In this document: piece after piece, positions 9,994 to 23,000 of the stretch
Numbering within the stretch: the stretch's first letter is position 1
Layout: each line of letters opens with the position of its first letter
Assembly: GCA_001599715.1 (NCBI GenBank)
Contig: BCHU01000017.1
Coordinates: forward strand, 1 to 64,000
Direction of reading: 5' to 3'
DNA: 64,000 nt
Source: Phaeotremella fagi
Taxonomy: Eukaryota > Basidiomycota > Tremellomycetes > Tremellales > Phaeotremellaceae
Program-made: the position numbers and the translations under genes
The notes under the pieces: generated by a model
What the model saw: the letters and a program-made list of their open reading frames with translations, nothing else
What the model was told of the DNA's origin: nothing
Database searches by the model: none

Positions 9994-12481
9994 TTATACA
10001 AAAATAGGCCCACCACACATGATTGCCTGTTCCCTCCAGCTTCGATTCCCCTCTGGATCCTCCCACACATTTTTCAGGATACGTAAAGCACTCTTTGGAC
10101 CAGCACTTCCTCTCCACATTGTCCGTTGGATTATCTGTTCAAATATCGAGCGATCGGTCCCTAACGCACTTGATCCAGTAATCACCAACGGGAGCACCAA
10201 GCCAACCTGAAAGTCAGTCATGATATCAACCCTCTACCCACCTCGCAGCCGTGATTGATCGAGTTCAAAAGTGTGACTGACTGCTTGACTCGATTCTAAC
10301 GTCAGGAAAGTTCAAATCGTTACCCACCTGCACTCGATTGTCTCTAGCCGTCACAGTATAAATATCTCTTAGAACCAAGATATGCAGAGCGTTGCGAAGA
10401 ATCTGTTGTCAGTGTTGCAAACTCCCTCCACTTACTCTACTTCCCGTCGCTATACGCTTTGTAACCACAGCCGATACCTCTTCGTTTGGACGAACCTCAC
10501 GCTCCAAGTCATCCTCCAGTTCGTTGGCGAGTGCGAAGATGGACAGCAATTTCGCTGGATCATCGTTGGCGGCATCCCGTTGACGCAGCAAGCTCAGAGC
10601 TCTTTTTAAAAGAGTCCAACTGTCTTGATCGAACCCCCAGATAGTTGCACATCCATCGACATATGGCATTTGAACATCTAAAGTGTTGAATGTGGGGTCT
10701 GTAGATGGGACATGACCGGTGAATCCAGACATGATGTCGTATGCAGATATGAGAAACAGTGCCAGTTGGTGAGGTTCGGATGACGCCAACGTTTCCAAAT
10801 CACCTGATGCGCCTTGCGTTGGCTGCTGACGAAGAAACGCCAAAACCCCATCACGTATCACCGAGATTGTCCTCGTATCACCAGAGCCGTTGGCATAACA
10901 AACGAGCTAATCGTGAGCAACGAATCACTGCAAGACTTACCAAAGTAGCCGTCACAATCGCCATCCGTGCACGGTTGGCGAAAGAGGCCGATCCAGAGTC
11001 GTTTGTCGCCCCAAGATACTTTGAGAGTAATCGCAACGCCTGGGTATGACAATGCTTGGCCACTGCTGCCACTTTTTCTCCAGAGTCTGTCACTCCAATA
11101 CTTTTGTGCAGGTTGGAGAGATGACCGGCGCTCACTGCCATCAAAGCGTAGAAACTAGGATTAAATTCCGGTTCTACATTCGTCTCAAATGAGATCAGAT
11201 TCCCGACAAGATGTCGAAGAGGATTGCGAGGACTGTCACATGCGACCCCAATCACGGCCGCGACGTTGTAAGAATGATGAACAAGAGGGCGGAACATTGG
11301 TGCCAGTGTTGGGTCCGCTAGTAACCGCCCTTGTCCGTTGACCAGGGAGACCAGGGATGTTGCCATAGCAGTAGACATAGTTCCAGTCAACATCGGGGCC
11401 AGGGAGAAGTCTGAGTAAGTAGGTTGAGAGCGCATCGATGGGATAATTTGGGACCCAATCTGGTCGCCTTCTTGAACGAAATCAGGCCCTGTTGAAACGG
11501 TGTAGTTGGAACCAGTAGATGGATTGGATAAGGTATTTGGACCGGTGACAAAATTCGTATCCTCACCACCGAGGTTATCAAGGAATGATGGTTGAGTAGC
11601 GGATTCAGAACTGGGGCCGACAGGAGGGATACCATCGTCAAGGTCCACAAAGTCATCTAAAGTCTCATGTGTATTCTCCAGCATCATTCCGTTGTCCATA
11701 CGGGATGATAAGCTTGGAACTCCAGAAGCGGCATTTGATGGTAGACCTTGGAGTTGATTCCAGGTAGCATCAACACCCGAGGATTGTGCATCCAGAATAG
11801 GTGTAAGCCAGTTAACGAGTTTAGCGCCATGGGTCGTGGAAGAAGGTTGTAAACCCGATTGCAAAGTCTCTGGAGGGATATCGACGTCGGAAAAAAGTGT
11901 ACCGTCCGACCGCGTCACTGTCGATGATAGTAGTTGAGTCCAAATGTCTTTCTCTGAAGCTTGTTTATCGAGAGAACTTGGTGCAAACCAGTCAAAGTCA
12001 CCAGCAACAGTCTGATCATGCGATGCGCTATTTGATATTAGAACGAACGTAAATCCTTGCTCACCTAAAGTCCTCACTTGGGATATCCTGGATTGGTGTC
12101 AACAGCCAGTCGATCGAAGAGCTACTTTCGGTTACACTGGTAGATGGTGCGTTCCTTGTCGTCCTGTTCCTGCGTCTGTTTCGTATGCGAGCTCCGGGAA
12201 ATCTGTCGAACACACATGTCTGTAAAATAGAGAGGTGAGGTTGGTAACTGGAAGTGAGAGTCTGATCTTAGCTCACCTTGTTCGATTTAGAGCAACGGGT
12301 ACAAATCGGTCGACGTTCATCGCACTGTTGTGGAGTATAAGTTGCTGTCTACTGACGAGGTACACACCTTCTTTTTATGACTGCAATCATTAACGAGGGA
12401 TCAGTCACCAGATAAGACCACTCACGCTCTACATTCGGCACAGCCAGTTCTAGAGCGACTTGTCGTCACGCTCGATACCAT
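9994..12481 (-). CDS. Zn2Cys6 transcription factor (A), Fungal_trans_2 type
   Basis: Binuclear zinc cluster regulator. The first exons spell the cluster after splicing: TGCAECRAHKKKCDERRP then ICTRCSKSNKTCVF, giving C-x2-C-x6-C-x5-C-x2-C-x5-C. A basic linker (RIRNRRNRTTRN) follows, then a long Ser/Thr-rich middle, and a helical C-terminal domain (SPRNPLRHLVGN, FYALMAVSAGHLSNLHKS, ALRLLSKYL, ITGSSALGTDRSIF, SALRILKNVWED) typical of the PF11951-type domain. The C-terminal exons were joined across introns near 10400, 10320 and 10225; stop at 9994-9996. The start at 12481 places the first Cys about 14 residues in. Its stop faces the intronless MFS gene, and its promoter follows the end of a second regulator. 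A role in controlling the flanking transporters is inferred from position only. Confidence 0.87.
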
Positions 12482-12700
12482 GATGGTTTGTGATTGTAAA
12501 GAAGACATGTCATTTTTGGTTGATGTGAACAGTCTTTGGAACTCAGAGATAAGCGTTTAGTCGACTTAGGCGACAGGCACAAGGAAGGGAAATGCCTAAT
12601 GCCACAACATAAACGATATGTTAAGGCCATATCTCCGTCATCTGTCAAAAAGCTGCAGCTGCATAATGAAATTCTGACGACCTTTCTAGTGTTCTACATT
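12482..12700. other. Spacer between the two regulator genes
   Basis: About 220 bp between the stop of regulator B and the start of regulator A, both on the minus strand. It is presumably the promoter of A. No specific element is evident. Confidence 0.4.
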
Positions 12701-15477
12701 CTATGACAAGAAACTCATGTTGCTGTTCTGAGGCATGAAATCGAATTGAGCCAGGAAATCGTTGACCTCAAACTGCTCTTCTAAGAAATCGTTCCCCGAG
12801 TTTCCAACACGACTGGAGACGTCGAAATTGAAAGAACCGCCAGAGAAGTCGGCTGCTGTGTTTTGAGAGGTGTCAACATTGGATTTAGCCTGAAGAAATG
12901 CAGCAGGTGTTGGAAGAACCTTGGAAGGATCATTGGGCGTGGATTGGATTGCCGTCGTTTCTCGCTGTAAATGATCAGTCGGTCCCCACGATCCTGGGCA
13001 TGACTTACAAGTGCTTTCTTGACAGCAACTAAGAATATCTCATCAGATGTTTCGTTGTCTACTCGCGATCGCTTGTTTCGTCGACTCATGTCATCGTTTG
13101 CGCTGGCACGTTCGGTGGCTTGGTAACTCAAGTCAGTCGTAGCTGAATTGATACCTAGAAGAACAGCTTACCAAGTAGAGACCCCAAAATGCTGACAGCA
13201 TTTCTAGCTGCGGAACTTCTTTGTTCGGCGGCCCTGTATTCTCAGTACACGCTTCTTGCTGCACCCACTTGTATATATGCAGAATTCTGATCAGAAGAGC
13301 ACGCACTTGGGGGTCGTGATCATGGAAAAGGTTGATGAACGTGACAATAGCCTATTGTCGATCAGTGAGAGGGAACAGAATCCGCTGGCATACCGCTGAG
13401 AATGTCCAAAACAACACAGCCCATAAGTTTGTCATACCAGGGGCAAGAACGGCAGCCAGTTCGGTCAACTCCAGAATGGATCGTCCAGACGTAAAACAGC
13501 GTTCTCTTGACGGTAAATATTCCGACTGTCGATAGCTGTGCAAGAGATATGGACGATGTAGCCGTAAAAGCCGCCCATGGCCAACCATCCGAATATACAA
13601 GCAGTCAGCTGGTGTCTATTCATGTCAGCAAGGATTTGGAACATTAACCAACATTTAATCCGTACTGCGATAGACTGAGTGGATCGCGAAAATAGGAAGG
13701 CAAACTATCCGTGATGTGCTGAATCTTTGAATCCATTCTACACAGCTCAGCTTGCATCATTGACTGTGAAACGTACTGTAAAATAAAGCTGTATGTAGGT
13801 GTACCTGTAATGTTCATGTGATCGGCAATTTCTCTGTGGAGTATTGTGTAGTGGAGTTTCATGATGTGCATGCTCATTGGCTAAACGATAAATCAGCGGA
13901 TTAGCCTAGCTGCTATAGCTTACGGTATATATATCCAATGGCTGTATAGGGGAAGCGTCATTCTCCAGTCCTTCATCTGCAATGTTGGACGGAAAGGAGC
14001 AGTGATTCTGAGAAGGATGGATACAGTCTGCAGTACATTAATAAGAGGGATACGATACACGAAAACTTACAGGTCAATCCATGATTCATGGCATGAGACC
14101 AATCCAGCCATATCAACCCCCACCAAACACGTCGACCGATCTCTCTTCGCAGCCGACTTTTCCAATATATCGGCCATGTTTTACCAGATTGCTCAGACCC
14201 TAAACGTGACAGACCAAGGTTTTGAGCTATACGAATTGCTGAACCTAAACAGTAGTCAGTACAGATGGAATCAATCACGTACCAGACAGAGTCCACACCG
14301 AGTCCGAACCCTCCGCAGAGTCAAGACCATACATCGACATCAGCAGTATCACCTGAATCGAAGCCAGTGATTGTCTTCGTGTGAAATCTGACCAATAAAG
14401 AACCGCTTCGGAAAGCGAATACAGCCTTTGCGACAGCTCTTCTGCTTCGTTAGGCTGCCATCCCATGGACAGGGATGTTGTGATATCGACCGCACGCAAA
14501 GCGAGACAAAGAACCATTGCGTAACAGCAAACAGTATCCGGCGAAACGTTACCAGTCATTCCTTGACGAATATTGCGAATGTTTTCACACTGAATCTGGG
14601 GATCAGAAGGGGTTCTTGCACTAAAAAGCACCCGACTTACCTCTCGTAGAAAACTAGGGACGTGCAATGTCTTCCAATCAGCACCGCCCAAGGTCGTACT
14701 TACTTTCTGAAACCATTCCAAATTATTGATATAATATTGTATGAGCACATCACAACGCTGTTGATCTGGGAACAACTCGAACGCTCTCGAAACATAATCA
14801 AAATCTAGAGAAACGAAAGACGCTAAAGGTGACGGTCCTAATGCGACGACTGGGATTTCAACGTGAGACCCATTTGGTTGCGAGGTTGACAGCATGTTAG
14901 GATGTCTATTGATTTGTCCTGACATTTGAAAGTCTTCCAGAATCGAGGCCACCTCGTCCTCGCCACGTAAAGTTGAACTTTCAACTGATGTTTTGTTGAT
15001 CACTGGTTGGAAATACGTGGGGAGGGTAGGGTGTTCGATTGGGCTGATGATAGACTTTGTTGAAGGGATGTTTGAATGAGATGATCTGAGTTTGTCAACT
15101 TCTTCTTGCAGTCGAGAGACTTTTGCCGATAATTCCTCGAACACGCCCCAAGTGACTATACCGCTGTTCTCGTAATTCAGCCATAATACCATAGCGAAAA
15201 CACCATATTTGCATACCTATCACCAGAGAGCTCATCTTTAGGTATCGCGTGTTCTAAGCATTCCCTTTGTTCGTTGCGAAGTGTACATGGACCACCTGAG
15301 AAGGTCGAGGCTTGTTAGTTTGCTTCGATGGCTGGGAAAAGAAGATCATCTACAGGGGAGATTTCTGTCGCCTGACGTGAAGGTCAGTGTAAACATTGTG
15401 GGAAGTCGGTGGAACATACATTTTATCTTCCTCTTCTTACACTGAGCACAATTTTGAGCTTGTCTACGGGAGTGCAT
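12701..15477 (-). CDS. Zn2Cys6 transcription factor (B), Fungal_trans type
   Basis: Second zinc-cluster regulator. Spliced N-terminus: MHSRRQAQNCAQCKKRKIK, then CDRNLPCGPCTLRNEQREC, a complete C-x2-C-x6-C-x5-C-x2-C cluster with the sixth Cys in QREC. The cluster is interrupted by two introns. A short coiled coil follows (FEELSAKVSRLQEEVDKLRS). The large helical regulatory domain (Fungal_trans, PF04082-like) includes YYINNLEWFQKVS, HVPSFLREV, SLASIQVILLMSMYGL, AIRIAQNLGLSRLG and REIGRRVWWGLIWLDW. The tail is FLEEQFEVNDFLAQFDFMP. Stop at 12701-12703. It is divergent from the MFS gene at 15942 across a 464-bp intergenic region with strong palindromes, suggesting it controls that gene, itself, or both (inference). 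Confidence 0.88.
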
Positions 15478-15941
15478 CGTGTTAGCACTCGACGTACAGT
15501 GCTAAGAAAGAAGTGTTATAAAAGACGGAAGTTTATGCATGCATAATACTGTGGATTTGTTTTGATGTATGAATTAATTGCATAAATTGGTGATTAGAAT
15601 CACGTGATTCCTCTATTCTTGTTCGTTCTCATCAAACATCGCTATCCATGTTACGTTTGGAAGAACCTCTTCAATAACAGCATCCCTCAGGATTCTACGC
15701 ACATTTATATTTAATAGAAGGTTGCACATGTGCACGAAATCAGGACTGGCAATGAGTATCCAATCCGAGTCATTCCTCTTCTTATCAACACCCCCGATTT
15801 TCCACGGAGAGACCGCGGCTCTGTAGCGTTAACTACTTTTGGAATTTATGCCTTCGACATCGCGTGAACGGTTTGGAAACAGGTCAAGTCGTTGATATAT
15901 CTTTGCCCACCACATCTAATCTGTTCAGCTCATCCTGTACC
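15478..15941. promoter_or_regulatory. Divergent promoter between regulator B and an MFS gene
   Basis: Contains two perfect 14-bp palindromes: TTATGCATGCATAA at 15533-15546 and GAATCACGTGATTC at 15597-15610 (a CACGTG E-box core). CCGCGG, an inverted CGG pair of the kind Zn2Cys6 dimers bind, lies at 15813-15818, about 125 bp before the MFS start. The palindromes are seen directly; function is inferred. Confidence 0.5.
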
Positions 15942-17780
15942 ATGGCTACAACGGAACGAACTCCCCTTCTACCCAACGAGAACACCCCCTTGATATCAAC
16001 CTCGACAGATGTGGAAAAACAAACACAGCCCAAAGCGTTCACCGCATTGATCGTCACAGTGGTCATCATATCACTTTCAATCTCGTACACCTGGACACCA
16101 ATCTTGTTTGTTTTCAAAACCCTCACATGCCAAGATTATTACCACAAGAGAGGTTTCGAATGGTTAGGGACAGAAATGAACGCTGGTTTATGTGATCTGA
16201 GGAGTATAGAGTCTGAAACAGCCTTGGGTGTCTCGAAATTAGGGACTTTGACGACCATTTGTGTAGGTGACATTCTCTATGCCTGCTGACCTGGCGAAGG
16301 GTTTCCTTAATCTTTTCTTGACCGGACACGTTATCAAAACGAAAGGATTAAAAGTGGCCATGCTATTTCAAACTGCTTTCCCTGTTTTGAGACTAGCTTG
16401 TCAGGTACTATCAAGTAGGTCTCATAAAGCACTAAACTGATTCCAGTTCGTCTCGGAGGTCGGATAGGGGTACGTTATCAGGTGCTACGACGGCTGACAT
16501 CAGATATGGATTTTCACGTACACACAAATGCTTGGAATTCTGGGAGGCAACACAGGGTACCTGTGAGTTGTTACATTGGGACCGACTAACATATCTTAGT
16601 CTTGTCGCCAACTCATACGCTGCTGCTGTCAAATCGACGGAGGACCGTACTGCTGCATTTGGGTCTGTTCAAGGTGCAGTGATGGCAGCTACGTCCGCAG
16701 GCTACATTCGTGAGCCAAGATGACCATGAACTGTTACTAATGCACATCAGTCGGTGGTCTGACAGATCGCTTCTTTGGAATAGAATCACCGTTTATCACT
16801 GCTGCGGTCTTGTTCGCGATAGGAACCACATTTGTGACGTTTGTCCTTCCAAAGATTCCTCCAGAAATCAGTCCAGAAATCATGGAAGATACAGACAAAT
16901 CAAACACACAGCAAAAGTTTTCCCAGCTGTTCAACAGTCTCGCTCCTTTGAAGACTTTCACCACTCAGCCCACAGAAACAAAAGAAGCCTCCAAAGCCAG
17001 AGCAAGATTAGGTTTGGGAGTTTTTGTCGGCGTGGTACGTTTGTTTCCTGTTTCTTTTTTGATGTATACTGAATCCGCCGTAGCTTGCAACTGGGTTTGT
17101 ACCAATAATGCTACAGCTCAGTGCCGTATCCTTGTTTGACTTTCGGCCAGCTGACGTAAGTGTCGCATTGACAACTCAATCTGACATCTAGAACGGAATC
17201 CTCATGGCCGTGAACTGCCTGTCGAGAGCTTTCTTTCTTGTAATGATTTTCCCAAGAATCATCCAATGGGGACGATCGCGACGAAATCCATCCCCTATCC
17301 TTGACCAAGAATCCGACAGCATCGTCAGCATTTCTCACGCTCATCGTTCAGATCTTACCTTCCTCACTTGGAGTATGCTGGTGGATAGTGTACTTGTTGG
17401 TGTTGCCTCTCAGATATCGCATCCGTGGCAAATCTACATAGGTGAGATTTTCAAACTTTGATAGGTGCTAAATGTCATAGGGGCCGTAATCTTTCCCTTA
17501 GCAAGCGGTACAGCACCAGCTGCCAAGGGTATCATAACCGAAATGGTCCCTCACAGTAACAGAGCGGACGCTTTGGCTGCGATTGCGATGGTAGAGATCT
17601 TGGCCAATGTCTTTACGATTTCCATTTTTGGTTACATTTTCGCTTTTTTCGCAGAACAAGGTCAACCAACCATGGTCTTTGTTTGTAATGGGGTGAGTCG
17701 ACTGCTTGGTTCTTGACTGACACTAGGCATTGGCATTCGTAGCTGCCGTCGTGCTTACAACAGTTCGCTTACCTAAATAA
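15942..17780 (+). CDS. MFS transporter, Tet/SLC46-like, intron-rich paralogue
   Basis: Paralogue of the intronless transporter at 8320. It starts MATTERTPLLPNEN, comparable to MTERSVLLPKTDF of the relative, which is why this ATG is preferred over an in-frame one at 15864. Shared marks: KTLTCQDYY external loop and RSIESETALG. After splicing the frame reads GFLNLFLTGHVIKTKGLKVAM, RLGGRIGIW, LGILGGNTGY, LVANSYAAAVKSTEDRTAAFG, then GGLTDRFFGIESPF, PLASGTAPAAKGIITEMVP and a short C-tail TTVRLPK. About nine short introns; stop at 17778-17780. All transmembrane segments expected for the family seem present, so I regard it as functional. The substrate is not known. The gene is divergent from Zn2Cys6 regulator B. 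Confidence 0.83.
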
Positions 17781-17960
17781 TTAATAATGACATCCTACAT
17801 CTTACTCTGAGTAGCTTGTCTAGTACATAACATGCATTTACTATCGACTCACATCAGCGGCTTCAAGAGTCGGCTTACGGATGAGTTATCGAAAATGGAC
17901 ACACGAGATATGAGAATTCATAATGCGTGATATCTCTAGTTCATCGTCACATCTAAAAGT

Positions 17961-19646
17961 CTACAAGCATAAAACTCCAACTTTCCCAGAATCCGCGACT
18001 GCGTCGACCTCGATCTCTACCAATAATCCATCTCCTACCAACTTTAAACCACCGATGAGGGTGTTTGCTGGACGAATACCGTAACTACCAAATATTCTAC
18101 CGTGAACTCTACTGACAGCTTCGCAATCTTCAGGGTTTCTCAAGAAAATGCGAGTTCGTTGAACATCTTTTAGACTGGATCCTAAAGCGGCGAGAGCACC
18201 GTGTATAATGTCGAAGATGTGGGTTGTTTGATCGGCGGCCGATGCTCCACCAACGATCTGCCCATTCCCTAACGATGTTGCTGTTGTTCCAGAGATGGAT
18301 ATAGTTTGTCCGATACGAACACCACGACAGTAGCCCTACTGATGAGTAAACTGTCTAAATGTTCAGACCTACCGCTATTGGCTCCCAAATAGATCCAGAT
18401 GAGAACTCTGTTCTCTTTCCTTGAACCAAAGCCACTTGAAGAGCTTTACTTTCTTCGTTGTCAAGGTGATCGCTCAAATCCCCCGTAGCTGTCAGGAAAG
18501 GTGGTCGTCGATATTCATCTCCACTATCGCCAGGTATGTCTGAGAGTCCCTCTTGAGCTTTAGCAATCATATCTTTGTCTTCTTGATCAAGTGTGAACGC
18601 GAATGCTTCCAAATTGGCAGCGGCGTATTTCTGAGATGAAGCAGATAGTCTTGAACCAACAATAACAGCGGCAACACCTGGTAAGTCCAGGACATGTCGA
18701 GTTGCGACCGCCGACACAGAAACAGCGTGCTTTTTGGCAACGACTGCCATTGCCTTCAACACCTCTTGGTACGCAGCCCATCCACCTTCTTGATTAGCTC
18801 GGTCGACACAAAAACCCACCAGCAGCATCGATGAATCTCTTGTATTTCATTAAGCTCCAATTCTCAAGCTCCTTGGGCTCTTCCACACCCACCCACTTGT
18901 CACTTAAGAATCCTCCAAGAAGTGTACCATAGCCCAAAATACCGACATCGTTTTCTTGGCACCATTTGCCCATATCCGTTCTGTGGATACGACGATCAAT
19001 AACAGAAACCGATACTTGATTCGTTGCAATCTTAAACCCAGAAGCCTTCAACAGACGTAAATGAGCCAAGTCGGTATTGGTCAAACCCAAATGTCTAAAC
19101 TTGCCTTCACTCTGTAATTTGGCTAGATGTGACAAATTGGACCTGAAGCAATCAACATCCGTGTCAACCTTTGAACTTACAGATACTCGCGGTCTTCGTA
19201 CTTCCAGATATGATATTGCATTAGGTCAATCGTCTCTTGACCCATTCGTTGAAGAGCCAGTTCAACAGCTTCTTTAGCTGTCTCATAGCTTGTAGGGCCA
19301 GGTTTGGGACACCATTTGGTGAACGCTTGAATGGGTGTCTTGTGAGTGGTATGGTATTCTCCAATAACCAGTTCCGCAGGCTACAAGGTTAGTCAGATTC
19401 TACAGCCAGAACGTACGCCATAGTCTTATCATCAGCATTGACTCCTCTGTTCTACTTACGATCAGCCATATCAAAAGTCGTCATTCCACCTTCAGCGAGT
19501 TCATTCATTTCAGAAGCAGCACTGTCCAACGCGATTTCAGCGTCATGGCCCCCAGCTAGCTGCCAGAGCCCATTGACCATTCGTGAGATCTCAAGTGGGT
19601 GCTCAGATCCTTTACCGATGATATATTTCTCGATTGTTGGTGACAT
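17961..19646 (-). CDS. Aldo-keto reductase fused to a C-terminal RidA (YjgF) domain
   Basis: Two enzymes in one frame. Residues 1 to about 340 are an aldo-keto reductase: GLWQLAGGHD near the N-terminus, then FDMADHYG (catalytic Asp and Tyr, split by an intron), AFTKWCP (Lys), MQYHIW (His), FRHLGLTN, GILGYGTLLGGFLSDKW and VIVGSRL near the NADP site. After FSSGSIWEPIA a further intron leads into GYCRGVRIGQTISISGTTAT, FDIIHGALAALGSSL, RTRIFLRNPED and IEVDAVAD, the whole RidA fold including the Arg of RIFLRNPED that binds the imine/enamine acid in this family. RidA proteins hydrolyse reactive enamines/imines, so coupling to a reductase suggests processing of an imine- or carbonyl-containing metabolite. 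No stop separates the domains once the 34-39 nt intron is removed. Stop at 17961-17963. Confidence 0.85.
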
Positions 19647-20031
19647 TGTTGATTATTACTTCGTATTGTTCGTTGCAAACTGGTTAAATCGACGTCAATG
19701 TTCTTTTATGACAAAGTGGAGTTTGGCTCGACGGATGACCGCGGCATTGTCCGAAGCCTCACAAACTGATTTTATTCGATTATTCCTGCTTCACTCAGGT
19801 ATAGATCCGGCGGATCAGTGTCAGCTTATTGGTACGGGAGAATAGGAGTTGAGATCTTCCTATCTGCTACAGGGACAGACCAGATATCACACTTGGCTAT
19901 GGAAGGGACGATAATGGCCGGAGCTTGGTGTACTTGGTCTTGCAAAGTTCAAACGAAGTCACGCTCATTTAAAAGACTAATTTTTGGGTTTCAAAGGAAA
20001 TCTGTTTGAGTGGAAGCAGCGATGATGCATT
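19647..20031. other. Intergenic, promoter of the AKR-RidA gene
   Basis: 385 bp between two minus-strand genes. A short plus-strand frame (19438-19845 and 19818-20009) overlaps but has no motif. No site is claimed. Confidence 0.4.
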
Positions 20032-23000
20032 CTATATTACAGCAATCTCTTTTCTATGGTTGCGTATCCTGGAATATGCTACGACCTTTGCCCCCACTGA
20101 GAAATCTAGTAAACCACCACCTTGAACGGCAACGAAATCTTCCTCCAGTGTGTCAGACACTTCCAACATCTTTTCAATGTTGACGGTAGCAGCTGACAGT
20201 CTGGTAAGTTCATCAAAGACACAAACACTGTCGTGTTTGATCTGAAGTCAGCATGTCTCCATAGATTCTAACCTACGGAAGATAGCAAATATCGTAGCTC
20301 TGTTGAGCTCGAACCATACGGGGTGTTTGGTTTGATTGCAACGCTCTGACAATCAGTATTACACCGAACCCAAGACTCACGACACCAGCATTCACCATCC
20401 TAGAAAAAAGGGAATCCGTCGATAACGGTGCACCCGGTAAGACTCTTCGTTTGTCCCAGACTGTCGGTGGAGTTCTCCCTTGTATGATGCATCCGATTGC
20501 TTCACTGGCGATTTGATCGGCTATCAAATGCGCCTCAGCAGCTCCGTCACTGATATCAGCGCGAAGTAGAAACAGCGACTTACAAAACCAACTTCATTCT
20601 CTGCTCTGTGGTCTCTTCGATGGCCCGTTTGAGTTTGATAATGGTAGACATGTGATCTGCACTATCCACGCTGATAACCAAGACTTTCTTTCCAAGGGCT
20701 ACATCTTGAAAAACAGTTTCAGCCAGAGTTTTGGGCGTTTGAGTCAACAACGTTCGAAGTTCTGCAATTTGTTTTGAGATGGAGTGACCAGCTTTTGTTT
20801 CAGGGAATGGTAGAGAATGTCCTATCGTAATGTGAATAGCATTGGTTTCGATGACAGCATGCTGTCGTGTCAGATTTGTTTTGTAACCAAACCTACATCT
20901 TCAAGACCGGTACCAGCTCCTAAATTCAACAAAGCCGACTGACCTTTATGCATCCCATGCATCGGAAGTATCGCGATGGATTTGGTCACACCGCTTCGCA
21001 ACGCCAGGTTGGCCTCGACGTCATTGAATACAGCTGCGTCAGCTGCTTGAGGCAAGTCATACGGCATGCTCAACGAATACCCAGAGTCATCGGTCTCTGC
21101 TGTACTGGGTTCCGTGATCATTGCACCAAGACCAAGTGATGTTCCATACGAGGTAAGACCAGGGTAGATTGCGCCTATCATTAGTATACAACTCCGTGTA
21201 AAACTCACCTCCTTCCAGATTCACGCTATGTGTACCGGTGTTGTAGCACTGCCCGCTACACATCACCTTGCCATTTTCAAGAATTACACTGTCAGTGGGC
21301 CCATAAATATCTTTTACTAATTTTCCACCTGATCGATACACTCTCGAGGTGAGATTGTAGAACATAACCGTATTTGAAGTGAACGTTGGTCCCAAATCAG
21401 GTGCTCCGCTGGTTGCTATTATTCCCTTTCGTTCAACGGAATATTCACCACTTATCGGTATCACTTGATCCTCATGATCTCTTGCAACCCTGTGGACGTC
21501 CTGCAACTGCGAAACACCGTCCACAAAGACATGTGAAGGACTAGCACTTGGTGAGAGAGGGTGAGACTGCCAAACAACAAGATCTAATCTCAGTCAAACC
21601 CAATCCACGACATACCTGCATCATACCCTTCTCTCAAGTAACCTATTCGGTGATCTAAACCCATCAGACGCGCTGGAGTCGAAGTCACTGACGACAAGGC
21701 TTGAAAGTCGTTGAGCCCATAATGATTGGCTTGAGTTGCTTGACCAAGAACGTATCTCGAGTCGACCTGTCGTTAGAGATGCTTGAACACTACGCCTACA
21801 GCTGGATGATCGCTCTACGAAATAAGCTTAATTTCTTCCAACAACACACCTTCATAACCACATCTAACCCTTCATCAACAAGGATTTTTGGGGCATGCAC
21901 TGAACCTCGAAAGGCCTCTTCCTGTTTGTCAGCAAGTTTCAAAAGGATGATTCACTTTCCATCGAGCAAAAGTTGCAAAAAGAGCTACACCAGGTGCCCC
22001 ACCCCAAGCTTTTTTCAATAGATTGGTATAAAGGTGGGCCTCGTGTGCATGATGGATAGCTGTCACACGAAATCTAGCAAATGTCAAAAATGATATCAAA
22101 CAATAACTTACTTGAACTCGTTGGTCAGACGAACGATAGCATCAAAATCGGTCCCCGTGTACTGTCGATTAGCTAACAACACGTATTTCTGACCTACGGA
22201 ATGAACATGCACCCTGACTTTCCCCCTCAAAGTCTCCACCAACAATTCGTCTTCGATCGGGCTCTCTGGGTAATCTTCAATCCAGAATTTCCTCAAAGTC
22301 TTCGATTTCTGACACCACGAGTCTTGTTTTTGCTTGACAAGACGTGCGCTTTCGTAAGCTCTGCGTATGTCCCAATTTGCGTCCATCTTGTTGCCAGGTT
22401 TGAAATCTCTAGCTGGATTTTCGCCAAAGGCGTGCTATCACGTCAAATCCAACACACGCACTACCTTACCTTGGAGTGTCTCCATCTACTCTGTATTCTC
22501 AGAGTTCCAGAGTCAGAGACGTATTCAAAAGGAGGCTCCACCATCATCTCCAAAATTGAATTGGGATTAGGCCGAGGTCTCCACTTCAAGGCGAAAGCTT
22601 GCTGAATGTGAGCAACGAAACTTACGCCGACTCACTCCACCAATTCCATCGCTAGATCCTGGCAGCACCAAGCTAGTTGTGACACCACCTGCTGTGATCA
22701 ACTTGAAAGCGTCGTCATGAAGTGAGATACCATCAATCGATCGATGGAAAGGTGCAATGGATAATCTCAACGAGTTGACGTTGTTGGTTGCTAGCTCTGT
22801 TAGACTATCACATGACAACGGACTCACCACGAAAGTCAGGAAAGGTACTCAGACCAGCATGTGAGTGCATATCGATGATCCCTGGGGTGACCCAACTTCC
22901 ATTGACGTCGATAACCGCGGCATCTGCTGGACGTACAAGATTGATACCGATAGCACGAATCAGACCATGATCCAGTAAAACATCCTGCAGATATTCAGAC

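Noticed and set aside
9593..10117. 174-codon minus-strand open frame
   Set aside because: It overlaps the 3' end of the MFS gene and the last exon of regulator A in another frame; the regulator's frame carries the family motifs.
10382..10609. 75-codon plus-strand frame opposite regulator A
   Set aside because: It lies on the opposite strand of coding exons that keep the transcription factor frame.
16260..16640. Apparent multiple stops in the MFS gene at 15942
   Set aside because: Each is removed by a short intron, and the joined frame matches the intronless paralogue.
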